Assembly: GCF_015706575.1 (NCBI RefSeq)
Contig: NW_024037069.1
Span: forward strand, 41,981,553 to 42,045,552
Source of the DNA: Patiria miniata
Lineage: Eukaryota; Echinodermata; Asteroidea; Valvatida; Asterinidae
Direction: 5' to 3'
Length of the DNA stretch: 64,000 bases
In this document: one piece after another, positions 24,791 through 37,290 of the stretch
Layout of the letters: the number at the start of each line of letters is the position of its first letter
Numbering within the stretch: the first letter of the stretch is position 1
Notes under the pieces: model-generated
Databases searched by the model: none
What the model saw: only the letters and a program-made list of their open reading frames with translations
What the model was told of the DNA's origin: nothing
Made by a program: the position numbers and the translations under genes

Positions 24791-26017
24791 CTCCTCCAAC
24801 AAAGTGCATGATCCACCGTCTAGGGCTCTGTACCGCACTCGCATGTTATTGAACTGGGACGCAGTTCATTGCTCCATTCAACCTTTGAACGGGTCTCTCC
24901 GACTAAGTAATAGGGAAACCTTATTTTTTCCAACCAAAGGAGTTACTATTTTTATAGTTAAGCCTGATTTGTGAGCATTTTTGTCAAGACCGGCGTTTAT
25001 ATTATCGGTGTTTTTCATTTAACACCTAATGTCGTCGTGTGAACGAAACAAACCAAGTACATGTAGCACATTAAAATTTAAACCCTTTGACCTATAGTCA
25101 TGACATTTCTTGGGTATGTTTATGATGAGTTGTTCTACGCATGTACCGAATTTCATAACTGTTCGTCACTCGATTACCGAGATCTTAGCCCCCCCCCCCC
25201 CCCCCCCGCGGCTGAGAGATGGTCAAAATACCCCGGCCCTTTTAGGGTTAAAGTCCGAGTCGAAACGTGTTTGTCAACTTCCACATTCACAAAGTTTTAG
25301 AAAATACTAAGAAACGAACAAAGTGCGGACGCGGAATCTCTTAAGACGCCTGCTGAATAAGAATCAGCTCCACGGAAGTAAACCCGTACCACACTGTCAT
25401 CTTACTCTCAATTGTCCGAAATCCCTGGCCAATGGTACTTAATGTAGCGTGATATCAGACAGAGGGAAAGCCCCAACGCCTTTATTTGTCATTGTGTTAC
25501 CAGAGTCTTAGGAATTCTTTTGCGATATCTAGGGGGATGTGTTTAAGGTAACGATAGGGTATAGGGAGATTTGAGGGTACCCCTTCGTCTCATATCGTGC
25601 TGGGTATCGTTGAAATTCTAAAGACAAGGTCCGTCCAGGCAGGATGGTGCTAGGGGCGGAGCCTGCAAAACAAAGTCTTTGTTTGGCTTAAATAGACATT
25701 AAGAACACCATTAGAACCCTGGAAATATTCTTGAGAAGAGTTGACACGAAATGCGACACAGTGGCTCCCGATACCTCAGTACAGTCAGTGACGAGTTTTT
25801 TTTTATTTAAATGTCTGTTTAATTGAATAATAAACTAAGATTCTCGGATAAACATTCGAATTTTGCATGTTCAAGGGGTGTATGTTACACCCAACGCCGC
25901 CCGGCGCTCCTCATTTAGGAAGGCAGTTATTGACCAGTGAAGACGTTAGGTATATTCCACGGCGAGCGTTGTCCAAAAGAAATTCGTGAGCGATTCGAAG
26001 ACAGACCTTCTAGAAAG

Positions 26018-29000
26018 ATGTCGCCCAGTCTCCTTGTCTGCACCATGGTCGTGATTGCTGGGGCAATGGCAGCCGGCATGCCTATGTCCCAAGAGATGGT
26101 CGGAATCCAGTCCAGCCATGTGCCTTGCGATGCTCCTTTATACTTCACTTTTGATGAAGGTAGGCACGACAAGAAAATACTCCAAACATATTTTTAGATA
26201 AACTATTGCTGCCAATGAATTAGTGTTTGTGTGAAATTCCAATTGTTATTTGCTATATTTCCAATAGGGGGCCTATGGCAAAAATGATGCAACCTGAAGC
26301 CGCTTCCGAAACAGGTTTTTTTTTTGGCTTACCTTGTACCTCAGACAGTGTTCTTTCATGTAAGAACTGTAAGGAATATGTTGACAAAGTCTTTAAGAGA
26401 TATTTGTAGGCAAATGTGTGGCCAAACCTAGTGAATTTTTACATTCTTTATTTTTTATTTTTTTATTATTTTATTACCTTCACTGCACAAATACATTAGA
26501 AATGACATGTGGTGCAAAAGGGAAACCCCGAACAGGCACACAGGCCCACTAAATGACCCTTGTTCACACATCAAAACCGAAAAACAGGGGACAAGCACAA
26601 CAACAAGCAAACAACCGAAGAAAACAAAGAAATACTGTTCAAAGAAAAATCACAAAAAGAAAAATTAAAAACTACAATTAAAAACTACAATTAAAAACGG
26701 CCACAAATTCGTCACCGACACCACGAACTGACACCGGTGGTCAGCGTTGCAGAAATACAAATCAGAGAAAAACGCTTTGAAAGGTTTGACACGAATTTAC
26801 TCAGTAAAATATTCCATCTATCTTAGAGGTTTTAGTATCACTTGAAAATGCTTTAACTACTATTATAAACGTTAAATTGTGAAAATATGCTTAGTTATTT
26901 AGCAATTAAATGATTAAGATGGGTGTCAGTTCGTGAAAACGAAAATGTATGTGTTTTCGGAGAGTGCGCGCATGCAATAGCGTTAGAAAGTGTCAGTTCG
27001 TGAAAACCAAAATTGACGTGTTTTGGGGAAAGTGCGCGCACACACTGCGCATGCGTGCGCGCACTCTCCAGAAGCACGTCAATTTTCGTTTTCACGAACT
27101 GACACTCCCTAACGCTATTGCATGCGTGCACTCTTCGAAAACACGCACATTTTGGTTTTACGAACTGACACCCTGTGCAGAGTCACTTCGTGGTAACTCA
27201 AAAAACACAAGAATTGACCAATTTCTTGAAAATTCATTATTAAAATTTGCTTATTTAAGATGATTTTAGCAATTTTAACTTCATCATGTTAAACTTCATG
27301 ATACAAACTGCTAATATCGGCAAAAAAAAGAAAATGTGATTTTTTTTTGTACACATGTGATACAGAGGGTGTCAGTTCGTGGTGTCGGTGACGAATTATT
27401 GCACCAGCATAATAAAAAATATACGGGTGAACTCTACCCAAATTACACATCACTGGCTAGTGAGTAGTGGTCAAGTAGGCCCGATTTAAAAAAGGAAAGA
27501 ACTTGTGAATTTCTTAGGTTAGATGGAATTTCGTTCCAGGAGTTGTATTTGAGACCGCATGTTTCCACCTTCGTTTATCACGCGCCGGTTGAAGACGCCA
27601 TCATGTAGTAAAATTTAAATAAATTGGCCACATACTCGCCTACAAATCTCTCTTCAAGAGTTTGTCATATTCCTTAGGCCAAAAATAAAAGGCTCCGGTT
27701 TCTGGTATGCGCGCGCGTCGCCGTAGCCGCGCGCGTCGGAAAAATTAAAAAGTTTTATTTTTTCAATGTAAGATGATGTCTCAAAACCGCCAAACTCACT
27801 GGTTTGACTGGAATCCTGCTGCTGCACAATTTTAACGTGTTTTTAGATGGGGATACGATCAAGTACAAGCTTTATGCGGCCTCTCCGGGCTCCCATACAT
27901 TTTGCACTAAATTTAGTCGGGCACCATTTGCAGTCATCAGCCGACATTTGAAAAAAAAAATTAAGAAAAAAAGCTGCGTCGCAGCACCACTTTTGGGGCA
28001 AGCTCCATACCAGAAAATAGACTAGCAACTGAAGCAACCAGTCCAAAAATACTTTCCTTTTGAGTCAGGCGCGGTTCTAGAGCCTATATTTTCAGGGGGC
28101 TAGCAGGAGTGAATCCACAATTTTTTTGCAGGGAGTCGTGCTGAAAGGTAAACCGCTATTTTCTCTGGACCTTAAGGTCTCCGAAAATCAATAGGGTAGG
28201 GGGGAGGGGCCTCGTACCATATTCTCACTCATATTTTCAATGGGGAGCGCTATTATTACCTGACAGTGTTCAAATGCACCCTTCTAACGACACATTTTTT
28301 TAGGGGGGGATCGTTGGCATGTGGCGTCGCCTAACATTTTGCATTTTGCTACTGCCAATGTTTTTATGGAATTTTTTTTTTGGGGGGGAGGGGGGCCAGA
28401 CAAAGTTTTGAGTGGGCTAACCCCCCCCCCCCCCCCCAACAAAACAGTTGTACTGCTGGACGACCCAGCGCCTTCACGAACCTTTCGGTTTATTTGCATT
28501 TTCATTTTGTTATTGTTACGAAGTCGACGTCATGTCTTCGGTGAGCGAGGGCAGCCTTCTGGTCGAGTACGTTAATTTCGATGGGGCGTACGACGCCAAA
28601 GCCCAGCAGTTTTCAGTCAGGACGACTGTGGATTACTTCAATGGAACACTGTACACCACTCAAACGATTGAAGACTACAAAGAGGTGGGCGTGTCTTTAT
28701 TATTACTAGGAGTATTTTATATTATGATCCTCGTGTTTTAAGATATCAAAGCCGATTGATTTCAATGATGTCTAAGGAAACCTCTTGTCAAAACCGGAAT
28801 GAAAATAATCGGCCCCGTGGATAACATTAACAAGTCCCTCGCTATAAAACTATGATCCGGCTCCGTTTAGCTTCATTTTTGTCAGATGCCTGATTGGCAT
28901 GAACAACTGGTGAACACGAGGCAGGCAACAGACAAAAAGTCTCTCTCTACAGAACAGTTATCCTGTAGGCTAGTTTTAATCTTTGGACATGAATATTATT

Positions 29001-31477
29001 GTTTGTCTTTGCAGGAGAAAGCGTACATGATATATAACAAGACTGGGCATGAGTTGGTGTGCGTTGTAGATGACATCGCAGGAAAAAAGTTCCCGTATCA
29101 ATACTTCATTCCAGGTACAAAACACATTGTTGTTTACGATCCTATGAGTGCAGTTTTTTTTAAAGGAATTTTGGCATTGTGTTGCCTTCACTTGATCTAC
29201 TCGTAACAATAACAACTGTAATTTTTTGGCACCCATGTCTTACGTTACCTTGGGTTTGTATTTTCTGGTTTGGGTCTATTCGATATGCGGACTGTTGCGA
29301 TTCTTGTTCGTGAACGCCTAATCTACATTTCTTATTTCGTGACATTCAATGCATTTTACTTTATTTTTTTTATCTCTCTTTTAAACTGTTTTACGGGACA
29401 GCTACTGCCAAGTTTGTAGCAGAGGAAACCATAGGTGACCGTGATCTTGTTGTGGACAAGTGGTTTGAGAAAGACGAAGCCGGAAACAAGCACACCATCA
29501 AGACTGTGACTCGTGGAGAATGTATACCAGTGGCAATCGTGCAACGTAGATTCGACCCAGCCACTGGTGAGAATCCTGAGAGAAGCGTGTGTGTATGTGG
29601 GCGGGGCGGGGGGGTGGAGATGACAGAAAGGGGGATAAGAACAGGACAGCGTTAGAAAGGGTGGTTGGCCTAAAGTGGGTGTAAGTGAGTGAAAGATATA
29701 CCTAGTTTGTTTTAAGGTAAATTGGTCCTCGATTAGCTTTTCGGGATATGGTGGACACAGGTTCTTTATTGTATATATAACCACGGCAAATAGCGCTCTC
29801 CATCTCAAAGGACGCCCCCGCCCACGCGCCATCTTGTTAGGAAAATTCATAGAAATTACATTAATAAATACCTTGGAGAGTTGATGGTTTCTGATTGGTC
29901 GAGACTCGATCACGTGGCCGGGCATTAACGGTGATAATGGACCGGCTTCAAAGATCAAGCGAATAAATGGCCCCTGAACCAGCATTGATCAAGCCCTGAA
30001 CCAGCATTGATCAAGCCCCGTTCAGCCCCATGCACGCCAATGATTGGTCAAAATATAGTAACAGTCCTGCGGTAGCTTGTAACAATAGAGCAATGCACAT
30101 GCGCTCAACCGGCCCCCATCGCGTGAGACTGACGCGCGCGTACGCAACACAGTTGCTATGGATGCGTGCGTGCGCGCGCGTAAGGAAGTTTTGAAACGAC
30201 ATCGTACAGCAGTGCAGTATATACTGAGGATGTTTACGACGAAAGTGTAGATCTACGATTTATTTTCTTTGAACACTTCACCCACCGACATATTTACCTT
30301 TCCTAAACCAAGCATCTTTGTAATTCCGGACACAAGGAATGTGTAAACGAGATTTCAGCTTCCTCCATCAGGTAAAGATACGAAAACATTGTTGTAATTT
30401 GTTTCGCTACGGCAGCAGTTTCTGTTGAGTTTACGTCGTTATAGTTGTTAAGCTAAAATATGGCCCATGAACATGAACACAAAAAAGTCTGGAAATATCG
30501 CCGAAAGAAAGTCACAAAATTGGAGCATTTTAATTGTTTATTTCGTTAAAAAGGTATTTATTAATGGGAATAACAGTGTGAGGATCCGGTCTTCACTGCG
30601 TGATAATGACCGGTTGTGGGGGTGACCGCTGTTAATGGACCTCGACTTCGTCTCGGTCCATTAACAGCGGTAACCCCCACACCCGGTCATTATCACGCAG
30701 TGAAGACCGGCTCCTCACACTGTTATTCCCTTAATATTGCACATTCAACGCGTGTGTGCTCAGTGTGCAAAAAATAATGTTCTAAACACGCCCGCGTGTT
30801 GCTCGAAGTTTCTTCGATATATACGGCGCAGCGCGCCCATGCGCGTCACGAATAATTGTGACGCGCAAAATGCCGGTGCACGTGGCAATCTGTGTCCGTC
30901 ATTATCTAAAAACAAAAACGAAAAAGCTTAACAAATCGTTTTTGAGCAAGTGTTCACAAAATACAAACTGCTCCATTGAAACTTGATCGCAAAGATGATA
31001 AGAAACATTTAAACATTACCTGTACTACATGGACAGTTTAGAAAAAAATACCACTGATGAGCTTTAAGCAGAAACAATTTTAAGGGATATTATTTTTGAG
31101 AGAATGACTTGATGTTTTTTTCTCCTCAGATAAGGAAATTCAGTGGATGGAAAGTCGAATCCACAATTTCCATCTTGGTATCTGTGACCGTGAGAAGTAC
31201 TTCAAAATCCCCGCCGAGTGCCAACAGGTGAGACCTCCGAGTTGGGCCTCCCTCCGAGCTCCCACTTTATTCACTCCGATACAGAATTCAGTGCAAAATC
31301 AATCGTAGAAACAAATAAACTTGATAATGAATGAGAGATGTTGGTGTTTTTTAACCAAAGCTGATTATATTTTGTGGTTTGTTTCCTTCTTTTCTCAAGG
31401 GTATTGCTTTGAAGGACCTCACTGCAGGGGAGATGTACCAGCAGTACAAGAAGCTGCGTAGATTCCGTGACTTTTGA
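26018..31477 (+). CDS. Ependymin-related protein B (six exons)
   Basis: Predicted secreted ependymin-family glycoprotein of 247 residues. Exons: 26018-26159, 28524-28684, 29015-29114, 29402-29566, 31130-31227, 31400-31477, with GT-AG borders and phases 1,0,1,1,0. The signal peptide is residues 1-19 (MSPSLLVCTMVVIAGAMAA). The family pattern is complete: C37 in HVPCDAPLYF, GAYD, sequon NGT at 87, a second sequon NKT at 109, C117, IGDRDL, GECIPV (C175), LGICDREKYFKIPAEC (C208, C220). It ends KLRRFRDF, close to the end of gene A. An in-frame GTG upstream is not a likely eukaryotic start, so the ATG in AAGATGTCGCCC was chosen. Intron 1 (26160-28523) holds several transposons and intron 4 (29567-31129) holds a long palindrome. 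Just upstream lies a relic of a second copy of this gene's 3' end. Confidence 0.9.
26706..27397. mobile_element. DNA element with 30-bp perfect inverted ends and nested palindromes (gene B intron 1)
   Basis: The 30-bp ends (26706-26735 and 27368-27397) are perfect inverted copies that start AATTCGTCACCGACACC. Inside, 26920-27172 holds four further copies of GTGTCAGTTCGTG in mirrored pairs with CG-rich arms, so the centre can fold into a large hairpin. No coding capacity was seen. Confidence 0.75.
27677..28025. mobile_element. MITE, GCGCGCGTCG family, copy 2 (gene B intron 1)
   Basis: The left part TTTCTGGTATGCGCGCGCG and the right end CCATACCAGAAAATAG are inverted. It has the same CG-rich subterminal block as copy 1. 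Confidence 0.6.
28066..28437. mobile_element. MITE, CAGGCGCGGTTCTAG family, copy 2 (partial, gene B intron 1)
   Basis: The left end CAGGCGCGGTTCTAG is intact. The interior is the reverse complement of 21240-21360 (for example CCGAAAATCAATAGG). The far end is not found and the right limit is uncertain. It ends in a C run about 90 bp before gene B exon 2. Confidence 0.6.
29968..30018. repeat. 22-bp direct repeat in gene B intron 4
   Basis: CCCTGAACCAGCATTGATCA occurs twice back to back. Confidence 0.7.
30566..30730. repeat. Palindromic element in gene B intron 4
   Basis: Arms of about 75 bp: left GGGAATAACAGTGTGAGGA..., right ...CTCACACTGTTATTCCC, with a short CGACTTCG loop zone. TTAA lies next to both ends. 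Arms carry a few mismatches. Confidence 0.7.
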
Positions 31478-31789
31478 TTTGCCTTGATGAAGGCTTCGTC
31501 GAGTCGTGCGCAATCAAGCCGCATTTCTGTACTTCTGTAAACGTCATGTTAACGTAGTAGATTTTAGTTGAAATGTATAATTGCTTCAGTCTGACTTGTA
31601 ATAACAGTTATTGATTATCTTAACATTAATAGTTTTGCTGAAAGAAGACTACTTGTAGTACCCTAAATTAATCTGAGTACTATCCCATCGAGTCCGTATG
31701 CATACGAAGAAAGAAATCAACAAAGACCAACCATTGTTGGACACATCGCTGACCCTTGAAGTTCCACAGCGGCTCGCTGATTTCTTTCC

Positions 31790-32090
31790 GTATGGGTGGA
31801 ACGCTCCAAATCATGAACAATTCAATAGTTTGGGGCCAATATGTTTATTCATGCACAGAACAATGATATTAAGAGCATTGTTGTTACTTAGTCAACCAGC
31901 TACCTTTAAAGTGGATGGCGTGATGAGCTATGGATACAAATATCCCTGGTTCGAATCCACGTCGTCGTTGCTTATTCACATTGACTATTTGTTTTTATTT
32001 TTTATCTCTGAATATCGTTGAGATAATTCTATTTTAAGGCCAAAAAAGAGAACGAGAACCTAAATGTCTTGCAACGATTCAATGGAAAAC
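31790..32090. mobile_element. Inverted relative of the gene C intron 5 MITE
   Basis: The reverse complement aligns with 18660-18900, for example the segment around GTTGACTAAGTAACAACAAT. It contains GGTTCGAATCC, a B-box-like string, but no intact tRNA. Confidence 0.5.
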
Positions 32091-35000
32091 TGAGTTATAA
32101 TACATTCGAAAAGCTGAAAACAAAACAAAAAACTGGAAAACATCAAAATGATTACTAACATTAAATGAAACGTGCAGCTTGTACCTTAAGGGAATAAAAC
32201 AAGTTCGAGAATACGTGGACTTGGTCTAAACTTCATTATCGTCGATGTCGAAACCAGTCGAGTTTTCTTTCTGAAACCAATGAATTAGATGTAAGCAGCA
32301 AGAAAATAATTATTAAGGGTTCTCAATATTTTCTTTGTGCGACGTGCGTGTAAAATAAATTCTACAGAGTTTTTCTGATCAAGACTATTAAAACAGAATT
32401 AGACGACCTGAAAGTGAGCGATTTCCAAACGAAAACTTACATTTAAGTTGTGATTTAAACGATAAGGGATACATAGTCACAGTATAAAGAATTTACGTGA
32501 AAAAAAAATGCTCAACCCTAGCATTTTGGTTAACATCCCAAGTTTTGCTTAAAATGTGATTTTTAAGCTTTAAAAGTACGCGCTTAATGCCCTCGACCCA
32601 ATAACTGATGCCCAAGTAGGGAAAATACAGGCTGGCCATAAGTTGGTCAGATTCCAGTATGGGCCGCAGAGCACAGCTATGTGGTTGCAAAGGCCTAAGC
32701 GTCGCCGTTGTTGAACAAAGTTAATCCGATTACGCCCTTGTACGTTATAACCATATCGAACAAGAAACAGATGCTACATGTAACAGCATTGAAATTCACG
32801 CACCCCCCAAAAATGGCTTTTTGAACGTTGTGTTTCTTAGAATATGTGCTCAGTATGATTGAAATGTTAAACTATTCGGTAACAGAAGAAGAAATTCTAA
32901 ACTTCATGTCAATGAAAAAAATCGCCGTCATCGATGCCGAAACGTCAATGCTGGTTAGGCCTACTGGTAAAGCTGACCTTAAAGTGGGGAAGAAATCGTT
33001 CGCAAAACGTCCCAAAATTTATGTATTTATCTTAATCTCTATAGGAATCCCTCAAGTTGTTATTTCACGAACGGTTAAACACATATAACACAAGTATATT
33101 CCGAATTTTAGCTTAATCTGATGTTACAAACGCTTGTGTTACACCTTGAACTGAGGATTTTTTGCTGACCAAACTCACATGCATGTTTTCAGATTGGCCG
33201 ATTTGGGGTCAACAATGCTGACGAAGCGCTTATTAGCAAATTCATTAGCGCGACTCGGCGCGACTTCGCGTGCGTCTCGGTATCGTCCAATGTAGGCCTA
33301 AGCCAGCAAAAAGGGTAATGTTTATTAATTAATAACTCGTGAAGGAGGCGATATTGCAAATGTTTACTGCACAACATAATGGATAGAAACCTTATTAATG
33401 TTCGTGAGGGAAAAGATCGACAGATATTGCAAATATTAGTGTTACAACTTTCAAAAATGCACGTAACCAGGCACATTCTTTCCAATTTCAACGAAAAGTG
33501 ATGACATATATGGAAACAAACCTTGAAAGTTGTGTGGAGATACGGCCTTGCAAACGGGAGAAAAGATTTCTAAGATTTCGCCCGTTTCATTCCAAATAAA
33601 GAATTACGTAACCTTTATAAATCGTCCTTCACAACCACATGGCTGAGCATGGCAACTCAAAGAATACATGCGAAACGTATGCCGCAAATTCGTAAGTAAT
33701 TACTCGACCACACACAGCTATTGCGATCACAGATTTATATAAATGTTTTAACCGAATTGATATTATTTAAGAACCAGTCAAAATAATATGTAAACAAATC
33801 CTCACTCATAGTTATCTGATTTTAGGGATTAAGTGACTTTTCCGAGAGTTTATATTTCTGTAAAGGTTACCGTACATACATTTTCATGATTGACGGCAAT
33901 GTCCACAGAAATTTCCCATTTGTTTTCTGGTGTTGAAATATTTCTAAAATTGTGTATGGGAGGAAATACTTTCAAACCAGCCCAGCTCGGGGAGATGTAT
34001 GCAGAAGACTCAGGCGTGGATCGGGGGAGGGGGGGTGTTCGGGGGGTCAACCCCCCCCCCCCTGCTCTGTCAAAAAAAAATACACAGAAATGTATACAAA
34101 ATAATGCTCCCCCTCCCTTGGCTCTGACACCAAAAAACAATTGTACTGGTACTAATATACGCATGTGTCCAAAATACGGACAGAAAACCTTCTGGGTTAC
34201 GGGGGTATTTGTACATTATAGTGTTAATTATCATCGGATTTGAGCAGCGCCTTCGCTCGTGCCCCCGCCCTGCAAACAGGACGCTGGGATACTCTGATGA
34301 GCTTCACAGAATCTTGTGAAGGAAGTGGCCTATGACCTATGTATAAAGCATCTGGCTGCAGCTGTTCAAGACCGCAGTTAGACAATGTGCGCAAATGCTA
34401 TCCGAAAACTGCCCATAGAATTGTGCACATTTCATACCGGATGTGATTTCTGTTTCATCGCGGACCATGTGGACAAAATTTGAGCGTCGCATAATGCAAT
34501 CCGACCGTTCGTGATTCGAAACGGAGCCTGAGCGAGTGACGAGAATTGTAAATTCACAACACAGATAAGTTTTACGGAATTTCCTACATTATAACGTTTA
34601 TTAACGAGCCAAAAACATTTCTAAACTGGAATAAAAGAGTAATGACTCAGTCTTAATGGCCGTTTCAAACCTTGCAGAGTCATGACCTTGATGACGCGCA
34701 GGTCACTGGTCACGCAAAACCCAACCAATCAGAGAGTGAATTCATCAGAGTATCCCAGCGTCCCGTTTGCAGGGCGGGGGGTACGAGCGAAAGCAGCGCC
34801 CAGATTGTTACGAGCCCCCCCCCCCCACCCCCTCCCCCGCCTTTTTTTAATTTTGCGTCAGGACAAAAAACCATGTCTGTATACATTTCAGCATTGATTT
34901 GCTGATGAACCCCCCCCCCCCCCCACGCAGAAATTCCTGGATCCGCCCCTGAAAACCTAAGACGGACAAATGACAACGAATTTAAAAAAAAAAAAAGCAT

Positions 35001-35176
35001 TTCAGCATTTGCAAGATGTTCCATTTTGTTACCTCCTGTACAAAGTAACTTTCGATCTAAAACTTCACTCTGATTAAAATCCTTTTCAAGGAAGTCAGTT
35101 GAGGTTTTAGTACAGCAGTACCGTTCAATACACACCAAATGTCAGTCACTGTACAGAGGGATTGCTTTCTTCGTTG

Positions 35177-35860
35177 CAAGATTTTGCATGGGGGCACTAT
35201 AGGATGGCCTCGTTTTCAGTAGGGGCACCCATTAAATAATTATTGTCTGACACAAAGCTAATTTATGCCCCCCCCCCTAAATTCTGAGGGGTGTGGGTTG
35301 TATGCATGCACACAACACTCTCACCGTGTTATGCTGAATCTTGGTTAAGCATGGAATATGCATAGAATTTGCATTAAAGTTGATGACATCACAGGTGAGA
35401 GTGGCCCAAGTACAATTTACACCCTTTCACTTATTCGATTGTATTTCTGGATCTGGGGACCCAAATGGAACGGGGTAAAAAGGAATGATTGAGCAATCGT
35501 CAGGCCTTAATGTTATTATTGCATTGAAGAAAAAACATTAAATCGTTTTAATTATTTCTCTTCTGAATGTTGCACTTTTTGTGGCACACCCCGTACACTG
35601 TGAACCAAGTCACTTATTATACAATACCTTTCATTCTGCCAATAAATCGTTCATACCAACATTAAACAGTTGCCTATCATCAAAGCTCTGTCAAACTATG
35701 CGTCGCAGTGGCCTGTCATCCAAAGTAATTGTTGGCTCAGAAAACGAGGTCAGTTTCCCTGCCAGTGAATACGACCCTCGTATAATTCTCATTCAAAACA
35801 AAATACATCGCCACAATAGCGTACTTTCAGGCTCAATATTCTGAGGCAATTTTGTCAGTG
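35177..35860. repeat. Upstream flank of gene D shared with gene E
   Basis: Aligns with 55108-55670 (AAGATTTTGCATGGGGGCAC to GAATACGACCCTC). In E this block ends about 100 bp before the ATG; in D about 1.4 kb of other DNA follows it before the gene. Further worn copies are near 36890-37090 and 20640-20780. Confidence 0.75.
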
Positions 35861-37290
35861 TTTTTGATAAACAGATCTAATAATTTAACCCTTTAAAACT
35901 GTTGATAAAATTAGACACACATTGATACATTTACTTTCTGATTTTAATGTTTTATTCTTCCTGTCCTTTCATCTTTGCCGTAGCCCAATAATTTTTTGAC
36001 TCGCCAGCCGGGCTAGGAATATTTTGACTAGCCCGCCGCTGTTTTGACTTGCATTTGGCTAGCGGGCTACCGCTAAATTCGAACCCTGAAATTTTACATT
36101 TGCGTGTTCAGTATCAGCATGGCCGTTAAACCCTTCAGGCATTTTATTAAACAAAAATCAACTCTTAGTCTTTAGAGCAAAAGAAATGTTAGGTTTATGT
36201 ATTCTTTCTTGTGTAATACTGTTAGGGTGTAATGTATATTGTTTAATTAACAGATTTATAAACCCAATAACTGTGTAAAGACAATAGCAGTTTAGTATGT
36301 GAAACATTTCTAAAATTCGCAAAAGTTTGGATCTCGGGATTGTTAGTGAATATCTGGAATCTCTATAGACCTACGACTTTTGATTAAAGTGAAGATGTAA
36401 CAATATATTGAAGACGAGGGGAAGATGCGGCGTTTGGATGTGTAATATACCAAATAAAATTCCCTGTTTTCACTCGCAAATTATGGCTGATTGGGCCGAT
36501 TTTTCCACAGTTTAATGAAGGATGTGACAAGCATATATATGACACCAAATGTGAGCCGCCATTTGTACGATTCACCCCTTCATACTCATTTGGACAATTT
36601 TCCCATGCACTCCCTCAACTATTTCATTCACACAAAGGCTGCTGAGCATAGTACACTATTGAATCATGTTATTACACAGTGGGTGAGCCTACATGTGTGG
36701 CTTTTTCCTACTATTCGTTGGGGAAATAATAGCCCGTTGTAGCTCTTTTGTTGACATTTCCAGCAACTACAATGTTCGGCACGTTCTGCACATAAAAAAT
36801 TGGGAGCCAACGCTGATGTTTGGTATAGCCGAATGTTCAGTACCACCGTTACTGAGTAACGGACTCGTCACTCGTTAGTCATTACCGCTACGATTAATTC
36901 CTCCAAGTAATTGTTCATATAAGCATGAAACACTTGCCTGTTACGAGAACTCTTTCAAACTATGCCCCCCATTTTTGCTTTCCATCCCAAGGGGAGGAGG
37001 TTCAACCATTGTTGGCTAGGCAAACGAGGTCAATTTCCTGGGCAATTAATTATTGAAAATGACCCTCGGTGTAATTGTTATTTAAAACCAGATCAAATCC
37101 CTTAAACCTCACAAAATGAAAAAAAGGGATCGTCTCTGAAGAATTTGTAATTCGTCAATGAACCATGACATTTAGCCTCTGATATTGCATACACCCATAA
37201 ACTTGTAAACTTGTTTATGCCGTGGTGCAACTGAAACAAGTCTTGTGACAATTCCCCCGAACTGCATCCACAATTTCAGCGACGATCATC

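Larger units (their letters stand above)
19783..26017. other. Intergenic DNA between genes C and B
   Basis: Holds two MITE-type elements, the dispersed repeat at 21640-22080 and the gene-B-like relic. The stretches 22100-23880 and 24800-26000 show no gene; the latter has a short piece of the dispersed repeat (about 25690-25800) and the 5' flank of gene B, which resembles that of gene A over the last 100 bp. Confidence 0.5.
31478..37290. other. Intergenic DNA between genes B and D
   Basis: The first 120 bp resembles the gene A 3' UTR. After the MITE relative at 31790-32090, 32100-33990 shows nothing I can identify. Around 34008-34950 are C/G-rich pieces of the GGATCC-end family. 35177-35860 is the D/E shared flank. 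36380-36640 and 36890-37090 are worn copies of flank repeats. Confidence 0.45.

Noticed and set aside
29356-29985. 209-residue open frame on the minus strand
   Set aside because: It runs antisense across exon 4 of gene B and the following intron. The plus-strand exon explains its length, and the protein shows no recognisable pattern.
32217-32266. Possible last exon on the minus strand, reading KENSTGFDIDDNEV then stop after a TTTCAG
   Set aside because: The splice acceptor looks good but no upstream exon or poly(A) signal on that strand could be found, so it cannot be supported.
32828-33088. 86-residue open frame on the plus strand
   Set aside because: Plausible composition, but no relative, signal peptide or exon context; open frames of this size are expected by chance here.
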